A stretch of DNA of 12,379 bases, taken from the NCBI GenBank assembly GCA_964392615.1, contig CAYMRB010000308.1, forward strand, positions 1 to 12,379. Direction: 5' to 3'. The notes beneath the pieces are model-generated. The model was not told where the DNA came from. It saw only the letters and a program-made list of their open reading frames with translations, and ran no database searches. Below are positions 1-6,154 of the stretch, piece after piece. The stretch is from CAYMRB01 sp964392615. Lineage in GTDB: Bacteria > Planctomycetota > UBA8108. The first letter of the stretch is position 1. Every line of letters starts with the position of its first letter. The translations under genes were made by a program, and so were the position numbers.

Positions 1-90
1 CAGCGGGCGGAGATGCCGCTCGAATGCACAGATATTTGTGAAAGGCGGCACTTAGAGTTCTTTCCTCTCGGCGGCCTCCGACTTTGGGTT

Positions 91-105
91 CCGGGCAACG
101 CCCGG
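91..105 (-). terminator. Candidate 3' stem-loop after the bamA-to-aminotransferase gene block
   Basis: CCGGGC (91-96), loop AAC, GCCCGG (100-105) is a perfect 6-bp GC stem about 70 nt past the stop codon of the minus-strand aminotransferase gene. On the minus strand it is followed by AACCCAAAG, not a U-run, so it is not a canonical intrinsic terminator. It could be a 3'-end stabilising stem or chance in GC-rich DNA. Confidence 0.25.
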
Positions 106-112
106 GCTAGGT

Positions 113-130
113 CAATCTGCGCAATCTGCG
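113..130. repeat. Perfect tandem duplication of a 9-bp unit (CAATCTGCG x2)
   Basis: Two adjoining copies of CAATCTGCG occupy 113-121 and 122-130 without mismatch. The unit resembles short 'AATCTGCG' words that I remember from intergenic DNA of various environmental bacteria, so it may be the edge of a dispersed repeat. With only two units it could also be a simple slippage duplication. Confidence 0.6.
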
Positions 131-175
131 TGCCTCTTGTCCGTTGGCCGCGGCGTGCCCGACGTCCGCGTGACG

Positions 176-1348
176 TCACGTCGCCAGCGCGCGCACGGCC
201 TCGATCGCCGCGTCGATCTCCTCGTCCGTCGTGAACAGCCCGGGGGACAGGCGGCACGTGCCGTCGGGGTGCGTCCCGAGAGCCTGATGGGCTCCCGGCG
301 CGCAGTGGAGCCCGGAGCGGGTCTGCACGCCGAACGACGCGTCGAGGGCGGAAGCGAGCTCGTGCGGGTGCCAGCCGCCGACGACGATCGACACGACCGG
401 CTCGCGCGGCACTCCCGGCGCCGGGCCCGGCACGGCGACTCCGGGGATGTCGAGCAGGCCCTCCACCAGGCGCGCGGTCAGCTCGCTGCACCGCGCGCCC
501 ACCGCGTCGAGCCCACGCGTTTCGAGGTACTCGATGCCCGCCGCGAGCGCGACGACCCCCGGTGCGTTCGGCGAGCCCGCCTCGAGGCGCATCGGCAGAC
601 CCTGCGGTTGCGCGAGCTCGTCGGACGCGGTACCGGTCCCTCCCTCGCGCCACGGCGCGATGTCGATCGCGTCATGGCGCAGGATCAACGCTCCCGTGCC
701 GGGCGGGCCAAGAAGTCCCTTGTGCCCCGGCACCGCGAGGAGGTCGATGCCGTCGGCCGCGAGGTCGATCGGCATCGTGCCTGCCGTCTGTGCCGCGTCG
801 ACGAGGCACAGGACCTCGCGCTCGCGACAGATTGCGGCGATCTCGCGGATCGGCAGCACCGTCCCGCACACGTTCGACGCGTGGGTGAACGCCACGAGCC
901 GCGTTCGCGGGCCGATCGCACGCGCGATGTCGTCGGGATCGACCTCGCCGCGCGGCGACGCGGCAACGACCGTGACGTCCGCCGCTCCGCGCCTTCGGAG
1001 GCCCTCCACGGGGCGGCGCACCGAGTTGTGCTCGAGGGCCGTCGTGACGACGTGGTCCACGGCATCCGCCGCCGCCGCCCTCTCCGGGCGTAGCAAGCCG
1101 CGGATCGCCATGTTCAGCGCGTCGGTCGCGTTGAGCGTGAACGCCACGCAGTGCGACGGCGCGCCGAAGAAGCGGCCGACGCGAATTCGCGCGCGTTCGA
1201 TCGCCGCGTCGACACGCGCCGCGTCATCATAGGAGCTGCGACCGGCCGGAGCGCCGACGTGCTCCGCGATGGCGCGAAACGCGTCCCAGACGCCGGGGGC
1301 CTTCGGAAAGCTCGTGGCGGCGTTGTCGAGGTACGTCCGCGGCGCCAC
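176..1348 (-). CDS. Class V PLP-dependent aminotransferase, cysteine desulfurase family (SufS/EF2568-like)
   Basis: A 390-residue PLP enzyme of the cysteine desulfurase branch, expected in the cytosol. The family takes sulfur from cysteine, giving alanine and an enzyme persulfide used for Fe-S clusters or other sulfur transfers. Visible residues in order are the N-terminal 'YLDNAATSFPK' motif (6-16), His107 in 'ALEHNS' (stacks on PLP), Asp184 and Gln187 in 'VDAAQTAG', the Schiff-base Lys210 in 'PGHKGLLGPPGTG', and the persulfide Cys349 in 'RSGLHCAPGAH'. The short C-terminal pattern 'HCAPGAHQALGT...GTCRLSPGLFTTDEEID' is most like the EF2568 (TIGR01977) subgroup. Length is normal for the family and all key residues are present. 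The start is GTG (1346-1348), 7 nt after the stop of the upstream gene, with AGAGG just before it, so translation is probably coupled. No SufB/C/D, IscU or selenophosphate gene is nearby, so the sulfur acceptor is unknown; selenocysteine lyase activity cannot be excluded. Confidence 0.9.
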   Translation of the reverse strand: MAPRTYLDNAATSFPKAPGVWDAFRAIAEHVGAPAGRSSYDDAARVDAAIERARIRVGRFFGAPSHCVAFTLNATDALNMAIRGLLRPERAAAADAVDHVVTTALEHNSVRRPVEGLRRRGAADVTVVAASPRGEVDPDDIARAIGPRTRLVAFTHASNVCGTVLPIREIAAICREREVLCLVDAAQTAGTMPIDLAADGIDLLAVPGHKGLLGPPGTGALILRHDAIDIAPWREGGTGTASDELAQPQGLPMRLEAGSPNAPGVVALAAGIEYLETRGLDAVGARCSELTARLVEGLLDIPGVAVPGPAPGVPREPVVSIVVGGWHPHELASALDASFGVQTRSGLHCAPGAHQALGTHPDGTCRLSPGLFTTDEEIDAAIEAVRALAT

Positions 1349-1355
1349 CTGGCCT

Positions 1356-2774
1356 CTACCTCTGGCCCTGATTGCGCCCGCGAGTGGTGCGTCCCGTGCC
1401 CTCGGGCGCGAGGTTGTAGCGCGCGGCCTCCCTGAGGACGTGCTTCTTCCAGAGCTCGTCGAGCTTCTCGGTGTCCTTGCGGTAGGAGGCCTTCAGGGAC
1501 TTCTCCTGGAACGCGAAGTAGTTGAGCCAGTAGGTCTTCAGCCCTTCGTCGTCACCTTCCTCCGGCGGCGGCGGCGCGTCGTCGCTCTTCATCATCTTGA
1601 GGAAGGAGTGGAACGCCGACTTGCGCGTGCGCTGCAAGAAGTCGACGAGCGTCATCGCGAGCGCTTCGCCCTTCTTCCGCTCGTTTCTCTCCAGCTCGCG
1701 CGATTCGAGAAGGAAGTAGATGTTGGCGGGCTCCTTCTCCGACTTGAGGGCGTCCGCAGCGCGCACGTAGCCGCGCTGGTACGCCTGCTTCTCCTTCTCG
1801 TCCGTGCTGCGGCTCGATTTCAGGAACGACTCGAGGCGCTCGGAGATGCCGACGGACACCCACCACGAGATGTGCCGGTCGGATCCGTGCAGGCCGTCGA
1901 GCGCGGTCTCGCTCAGGCGCTTGCAGACGTGGAAGGTGTCGGGCCTCCACAGAACCGTGTGGTCGTTGGCGGTGTACGCGCCGGCCTTGTTCTTCGCGTA
2001 GTCGACATCGTCGACGAGCTCCGCGAACTGCTCGTACTGCTGCTCCGAGCGCAGCAGGACGAACTGCTCCTTCGCGGGCCAGAGCGGATCGCTCGAGCGG
2101 GCGCCGATGAAGCCCGCGATCAGCTTCTTCGAGTCGGCGAGGTTCCTCTGAAGCTGGCGCACTCGCGCGTCCTTCGCCGAGGGCAGCGTCGTATGGATCA
2201 GGAAGTCGTCGTCCTCGATCGTCACGAGCGCGCCGCCGAGCTTGGCGGCGACCTCCTTGGCCCACGCTCGCTTGCGCGCCAGGTCGGCGTCGACGTCGTC
2301 CAGATCGACCTTGCTCACCTCCGGGGTGCCCGCATCGGACGACGAGCCCGCGTCGGACGAGTCGTCTCGGTCCGCGGGGCGTGCCCGGCGTGGCCGCGTC
2401 GCGGAGGTCGCGTCATCGTCGTCGTCCGTCGTGCCGGTGCTCGAGCGCGCGTTGCGCGTGGGCAGCTTGCTCGCCGCGACCCACTTCGAGCCGTGGCGAA
2501 CGAACCCGAGGGCCGCGCGCGCTGCGGAGTGGTCCGCGTCGATGGCGATGGCCGCGCGGTAGTACTCCTGCGCTTCGTCGTTGAGGCCCTTGCTGGCGCA
2601 CCACGCCGCGAAGTCGACGTGGGCGTCCGCGTCACGCGGCGGTACGTCGCGTGCGCGGCGACAGTACTCCTGGATCAGCGCCGCGCTCTTCGGCTCCTGG
2701 GCGGACAGAACGGACAGCGAGCAGACCGTCACGGCGAACGTGACGAACTGCGTAAAGACGGTGAGGTGCCGCAT
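1356..2774 (-). CDS. Exported TPR plus peptidase-like (DUF1570-like) protein, probably catalytically inactive
   Basis: A 472-residue protein I do not recognise by name. It starts at ATG 2774 with AGGAG six bases upstream (2781-2785). A signal peptide covers about residues 1-25 (hydrophobic 'VTFAVTVCSLSVLSAQ', cleavage likely after Ala25), so it should be exported. Residues 30-90 form one or two TPR-like helix pairs ending 'ARAALGFVRHGSKWV', a motif I associate with planctomycete secreted proteins. Residues 110-165 are a low-complexity Asp/Ser/Thr linker. Residues 180-460 have the outline of a gluzincin-like (peptidase MA/DUF1570) domain: beta 'DDFLIHTTLP' (189-198), helix 'LADSKKLIAGFIG', 'FVLLRSEQQYEQF' (238-250) and 'WWVSVGISERLESF' (304-317), where active relatives have 'WLxEGLAEY'. 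The expected HExxH is absent; the equivalent stretch reads 'RLSETALDGLHG' (286-297). The tail is Lys/Arg-rich. The gene lies 139 nt after bamA and 7 nt before the aminotransferase gene. The fold assignment is inference by eye. Confidence 0.75.
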   Translation of the reverse strand: MRHLTVFTQFVTFAVTVCSLSVLSAQEPKSAALIQEYCRRARDVPPRDADAHVDFAAWCASKGLNDEAQEYYRAAIAIDADHSAARAALGFVRHGSKWVAASKLPTRNARSSTGTTDDDDDATSATRPRRARPADRDDSSDAGSSSDAGTPEVSKVDLDDVDADLARKRAWAKEVAAKLGGALVTIEDDDFLIHTTLPSAKDARVRQLQRNLADSKKLIAGFIGARSSDPLWPAKEQFVLLRSEQQYEQFAELVDDVDYAKNKAGAYTANDHTVLWRPDTFHVCKRLSETALDGLHGSDRHISWWVSVGISERLESFLKSSRSTDEKEKQAYQRGYVRAADALKSEKEPANIYFLLESRELERNERKKGEALAMTLVDFLQRTRKSAFHSFLKMMKSDDAPPPPEEGDDEGLKTYWLNYFAFQEKSLKASYRKDTEKLDELWKKHVLREAARYNLAPEGTGRTTRGRNQGQR

Positions 2775-2913
2775 GACAGTCTCCTGCGCGAGTCTCTCGA
2801 ACGAGTCTCTTCGACGCGATGCTGCAGAGCGGCCGGCGCGCGCCCGCGGCCGGTTCGCCGCAAACGCCATCTTATGCCATGCGAGTGACGTCGACCAGCT
2901 TTCGGGACGCCGA
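2775..2913 (-). other. Spacer between bamA and the exported protein gene
   Basis: 139 nt on the same strand. It contains a 9-bp direct repeat CGAGTCTCT (2789-2797 and 2802-2810) and a GC-rich block (about 2826-2853) with two CGGCCG palindromes that could fold, but no U-run follows. I see no clear promoter or terminator, so read-through from bamA is plausible but unproven. Confidence 0.45.
2781..2785 (-). promoter_or_regulatory. Ribosome binding site fixing the start of the exported protein
   Basis: AGGAG on the minus strand, six bases before ATG 2774. The open frame continues upstream for about 139 codons of arginine/serine-rich sequence overlapping the end of bamA. This site together with the signal peptide immediately after the ATG rejects the longer frame. 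Confidence 0.75.
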
Positions 2914-5364
2914 TCAGAACGAGTCGCCGATCGTGAACAGGAAGACGCGAGCCTCGTCGCCCCTCTCCTTGGAGATCGGGGTACCGAAGTACAGCCCGAT
3001 CGGCAGCGGACGTCCCCCGAAGAACGGGAAATTGATCCGCACGCCGCCACCCGCCGCGTAGCGCATTTCGGCGAGCCGGAAATCGGTGACCGGCGCCAGG
3101 TCGCCCCAGTCGAGCCAGACGACACCGCGCAGGAGCTTCTGGAAGATCGGGAAGCTGTACTCCAGGTTGCCCCAAAGCTCCTGAGTGCCACCGACCGGCT
3201 CGCCGTTCTGGTGGGGGCCCAGGCCGCGGTACCGGAAGCCGCGGACGTCCTGCGGGCCGCCGAGGTAGAACCGCTCGAAGAGCGGGATCTCCTCGCCGGT
3301 GTCGATCGACTTGCGCCAGCCGAAGCGATTCTTGAACGCGATCACGTGGTGGTAGTTGCCCTCGCGATGCGTGTAGAGCGGGAAGTAGAGGTCCTGCGAC
3401 AGATGGACGGAGTGGTAGTCGACGTCTCCACCGAGGAACTCGCCGGCGAGACTGTACGAGATTCGCTCGCGGTGACCGTCGAACGGCCCCTCGAACGGCT
3501 CGATCAGCCTCTTGTCGTACCGCATGCCGACCTCCGTCGACACGACCGTCGTATGGCCCTCGACCTCGAAAGCGTCGGGAGGCGCATCGGGCTCGAGGTC
3601 CGTGATCTCGACCTCGACGAACCGGATGCCGAAGAAGATCGACAGGTCGCGGTCGAAGTCGAACGCGTGCGAGATCATCGGCTCGAAGCGCAGTCGGCCT
3701 TCCTCCCAGTCCTCGCGCAGCAGGTCCAGCTTCTGGGCGGTCAACGACAGCGCGTTGCGCGTGTCGAAGAGGTACGGCTCGATGAACGTCGCGCGGTATC
3801 GCGAGTGGTGCGTACCGGGCTGCGCGGTCAGGTTGAGCGTCTGCCCGGCTCCCGTGAACGCGCTGGTCAAGTCGTAGAACGACTCCGGCCAGTCGAGCAT
3901 GTCGAAGTTGCGCTTCGAGTACTGGAAGTTACCGATGAGGCCGAAGCCGCTCGTGACGCCGAAGCCGACGATCAGCTGGCCGCTGTCGGCTTCGTGCACG
4001 TTGACGACGAGGTCCTTGCTCGACGGCAGGTCGGAGTCCTCGTACGCGTAGGAGATGTCCTGGAAGATCCCGAGTCGCGCCAGGTTCGAGCGGCTCTTGT
4101 CGAGCTTGGACTTGTCGACCCTCTCGCCGGGGTAGAACTCGAGCTCGCGTCGGATCACGCGGTCCTGCGTCTTTATGTTGCCGCGGACCTTGATCTTGTC
4201 GATGTAGATCTCGTTGTTCTCTTCGACATCGAAGACGATGTAGAGATCGTTGCGGTCGAACGAGTCGACGTATTCCTCTCTCGCGTCCGCGAAGATGTAG
4301 GCGCGGTCCTTGTAGTAGTCGAGGATCGCCTGGCGGTCCACCTCCATGCGCTCGGCATTGAACGGCTTGCCGATCGGCGATGTGGTGAGGTCGCGGAGAG
4401 TCCTGTCGGCGAACACCTTATTGCCGCGGAAACGGTAGCCGCGGAATACGTACTGCTCGCCCTCGTCGATCCGGATCTGCAGGACGAGCCGCTCGTCGTT
4501 CGTCTTCTCGAGCTCCAGGTCGTCCGGCTCGATCTCGACGTCGAGGTAGCCGTGGGAGCGGTAGTGACGCTTGAGCTGGACGATATCGACCTGCAGGTCG
4601 TCGTGCTTGTAGTATCCCGACCGCCACAGGCCGAAGAGGAAGACGTCCCACTCACGCGTGCGCATCAGGGACAGCAGCTCGCCGCTGGAGAACGCGCGGT
4701 TGCCGACGAAGCGGATCTCGCTGACGCGGACTTTGGTTCCCTCGGTGATGTCGAACGTCACCTCGAGGCCGCGCGTCGTCTCGCGCGCGCTGTGCCGCAC
4801 TTCGACGAAGAGGTAGCCCTCGGCGAGGTACTTCTCGCGGATCGTCTCCTCGTCCTGCGTCACCAGGTACTCGTTGTAGAGGTCGCCCTCTCGCGTGCGC
4901 ATCGGCGGCGTGCCGCCCAGCAGATCGCTCTCGCTGAGCGCGGAACGCCCGCGAAACCGGACGATCTGGACGCGGGGCTTCTCCTCGACGCGGAACCGAA
5001 TCCGTACGCCGTCCTGATACGACTCGACGTAGGGCCCCCAGATGCGGTGGAACTGGCCCTGCGCGAACAGCCGGCCGGCCTCGAGGCTGAGGGCCTCGCG
5101 GTTGTAGCGCGTTCCGACCCGGACGCGCAGGCGGCCGAGCACCTCGCTCTCGGCGACGCGCTCGAGGCCTTCGATCTCGATCGCACGGATGACCTTGCCG
5201 TCGAGGACGTCCTGCGCGACGACGTCGCGCGACGCGATCCAGGCGGCGAGCAGGACGGCCGCCACCGCCCACATCCGGACCGGGTTCGGTCGCGGAAGCG
5301 CTCCGCCGCGCCGGGCAGAGCATCGCAGCGTGCGGCGCGCGGGTTCGGTGGGGGAGCGTGGCAT
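2914..5364 (-). CDS. bamA: BamA/Omp85 outer-membrane beta-barrel assembly protein
   Basis: An 816-residue Omp85 protein, the core of the BAM complex that folds beta-barrel proteins into the outer membrane. A hydrophobic segment at 32-44 ('WAVAAVLLAAWIA') is the signal peptide core, with likely cleavage near 'VVAQD' (48-52). Five POTRA repeats follow, beginning at about residues 58 (VIRAIEIEG), 131 (RVQIVRFRG), 211 (KVRVSEIRFVGN), 305 (YVFRGYRFRGN) and 387 (YIDKIKVRGN). The barrel runs from about 463 to 816, with the conserved lid-loop motif 'PQDVRGF' (704-710). It ends in Phe816 ('FLFTIGDSF'), the usual beta-signal terminus. Five POTRAs and this length match proteobacterial BamA. The ATG at 5364 has no Shine-Dalgarno and gives a long 30-residue N-region. 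The ATG at 5274 (Met31) would give a compact signal peptide but also lacks a ribosome site, so the start is uncertain. No skp, lpxD or fabZ neighbour is present. The far side is divergent with the DUF2203 gene. Confidence 0.92.
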   Translation of the reverse strand: MPRSPTEPARRTLRCSARRGGALPRPNPVRMWAVAAVLLAAWIASRDVVAQDVLDGKVIRAIEIEGLERVAESEVLGRLRVRVGTRYNREALSLEAGRLFAQGQFHRIWGPYVESYQDGVRIRFRVEEKPRVQIVRFRGRSALSESDLLGGTPPMRTREGDLYNEYLVTQDEETIREKYLAEGYLFVEVRHSARETTRGLEVTFDITEGTKVRVSEIRFVGNRAFSSGELLSLMRTREWDVFLFGLWRSGYYKHDDLQVDIVQLKRHYRSHGYLDVEIEPDDLELEKTNDERLVLQIRIDEGEQYVFRGYRFRGNKVFADRTLRDLTTSPIGKPFNAERMEVDRQAILDYYKDRAYIFADAREEYVDSFDRNDLYIVFDVEENNEIYIDKIKVRGNIKTQDRVIRRELEFYPGERVDKSKLDKSRSNLARLGIFQDISYAYEDSDLPSSKDLVVNVHEADSGQLIVGFGVTSGFGLIGNFQYSKRNFDMLDWPESFYDLTSAFTGAGQTLNLTAQPGTHHSRYRATFIEPYLFDTRNALSLTAQKLDLLREDWEEGRLRFEPMISHAFDFDRDLSIFFGIRFVEVEITDLEPDAPPDAFEVEGHTTVVSTEVGMRYDKRLIEPFEGPFDGHRERISYSLAGEFLGGDVDYHSVHLSQDLYFPLYTHREGNYHHVIAFKNRFGWRKSIDTGEEIPLFERFYLGGPQDVRGFRYRGLGPHQNGEPVGGTQELWGNLEYSFPIFQKLLRGVVWLDWGDLAPVTDFRLAEMRYAAGGGVRINFPFFGGRPLPIGLYFGTPISKERGDEARVFLFTIGDSF

Positions 5365-5628
5365 GGACGATTCGTTTACGGGATTCACCTGACACTGTCC
5401 ATCCTTTTTCGCTCGTCGCGGTTCCTGTCCCGTTCCTGGACGCCGCGAGCCGCAGCCGGACGCGTTCGCGGCGTGCTCGGCGGAATCGGCCGCGGGCGCG
5501 TTCCCGTAATCTGCGCATCGATCACGGCTTGGGGCGTCACCGCGCGTCGGCGACGAGCGGCACGGACCTTGCCCTTTCCTCCCGTACTGTCCTCCAGGGG
5601 CAACAACGAGTTTCAGACGGGACGTCAC
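5365..5628. other. Divergent intergenic region between bamA and the DUF2203 gene
   Basis: 264 bp with no credible coding frame. It should hold promoters for both directions. On the minus strand, TGGACA (5396-5401) and TAAACG (5373-5378) are a possible pair. On the plus strand, TACTGT (5585-5590) is a weak -10-like box 38 bp before the DUF2203 start, with no partner -35. A CTTTTT run is at 5403-5408. No operator-like palindrome stands out. Confidence 0.5.
5373..5401 (-). promoter_or_regulatory. Candidate bamA promoter
   Basis: TGGACA (5 of 6 to TTGACA) and TAAACG (3 of 6 to TATAAT) are separated by exactly 17 bp. The -10 box ends 8 nt before ATG 5364, so transcription would begin within a base or two of the start codon, giving a nearly leaderless message. 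That fits the missing Shine-Dalgarno, but the -10 match is poor. Confidence 0.3.
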
Positions 5629-6090
5629 ATGGAATCCAGAATCATCGCGATCGACGAGGCCAACCGAATGCTCCCCCTGCTCCGCCAGATCGTCGAAGAC
5701 GTGATGGTGCATTGGGAGCGGATCATCCAGAAGCGGACGGAGCTCGAGTTTCTCGAGAAGGGGGGCGAGTCCGCGGGGCGGGTTTCCGATCCCGAGCAGC
5801 GCCAGAACTCGATTCAACACCTCAAGTTCGACCTCAACCGCCTGATCGACAAGATCAACGGGTATATCCGCGAGGTCGAAGAGCTCGGCTGCTTCATCGA
5901 GGAGTTCAAGCGTGGGATCGTCAACTTCCCCTCGCTTTACAACGGCCGCAAGATCTTCCTGTGCTGGAAGCCAGGCGAGGCAACCGTTTCCCACTGGCAC
6001 GAGCTCGACGAGACTTTCAACGAGCGCGTCCCGATTCGCGACGTGCGCGACTTCCTGGTGCAGAAGCCCGTCTGCGAGAAGCGCGGATAG
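5629..6090 (+). CDS. DUF2203 family protein
   Basis: A 153-residue cytosolic protein whose biochemical role is unknown. It has the DUF2203 pattern: an N-terminal helix 'IDEANRMLPLLRQIVEDV' (8-25), a long helical middle with a polar stretch (40-62), then 'EVEELGCFIEEFKRGIVNFPSL' (82-103), 'NGRKIFLCWKPGE' (105-117) and 'WHELDETFNERVPI' (123-136). The conserved Cys88, Cys112/Trp113, His122 and the 'WHELD' motif are all there. It has no signal peptide or membrane segment. Length is slightly above the usual 120-140 residues. The ATG at 5629 is the only plausible start; its ribosome site is weak (GGGA about 7 nt upstream). It is a single-gene unit, divergent from bamA and convergent with yebC, so context gives no functional hint. 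Confidence 0.85.
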   Translation: MESRIIAIDEANRMLPLLRQIVEDVMVHWERIIQKRTELEFLEKGGESAGRVSDPEQRQNSIQHLKFDLNRLIDKINGYIREVEELGCFIEEFKRGIVNFPSLYNGRKIFLCWKPGEATVSHWHELDETFNERVPIRDVRDFLVQKPVCEKRG

Positions 6091-6102
6091 AGGCAGACGC
6101 CC

Positions 6103-6126
6103 CCGGCGGGCGCGACGTCCCGCCGG
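6103..6126. terminator. Bidirectional terminator candidate between DUF2203 and yebC
   Basis: A perfect inverted repeat, CCGGCGGG (6103-6110) and CCCGCCGG (6119-6126), with an 8-nt loop lies between two convergent stop codons (6090 and 6155). It is the strongest stem I see in the window. It is followed by C-runs on the plus strand and has no U-run on either strand, so termination might be Rho-dependent or stem-only. Confidence 0.45.
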
Positions 6127-6154
6127 CCCCCCCCGGGCCGCCCCCTGCCCCTGA

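Larger units (their letters stand above)
1..175. other. Non-coding left flank, downstream of the cysteine desulfurase-like gene
   Basis: No reading frame here looks like a real protein; the short open frames are proline/arginine-rich GC artefacts. Positions 1-65 are visibly richer in A and T than the rest of the window. The stretch holds an imperfect 14-bp palindrome at 27-40 (CACAGATATTTGTG, 12 of 14 positions symmetric), a hairpin at 91-105 and a perfect 9-bp tandem duplication at 113-130. It lies 3' of the minus-strand operon that ends at 176, so it should contain that operon's transcript end, but no classic hairpin plus U-run is visible. Confidence 0.6.

Noticed and set aside
110..120. 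CRISPR or larger repeat array suggested by the CAATCTGCG duplication
   Set aside because: Only two short adjoining units exist, with no spacers and no cas genes in the window.
13..234. A 73-codon open frame at the left edge
   Set aside because: It overlaps the end of the aminotransferase gene, has no ribosome site or known motif, and looks like translated non-coding DNA.
1269..2888. A 539-codon plus-strand open frame opposite the exported protein
   Set aside because: It is Leu/Arg/Val-rich shadow translation of the minus-strand gene, which has a signal peptide, a ribosome site and domain motifs.
5585..5590. TACTGT as the DUF2203 promoter
   Set aside because: No -35 partner at 16-18 bp; kept only as a remark in the intergenic entry.
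2581..6090. A 3.5-kb plus-strand open frame that could read as one giant protein ending in DUF2203
   Set aside because: It runs antisense to bamA for most of its length, is rich in Arg/Val/Asp/Glu without any family motif, and only its last 153 codons from ATG 5629 resemble a real family. GC-rich DNA commonly leaves the opposite strand open.
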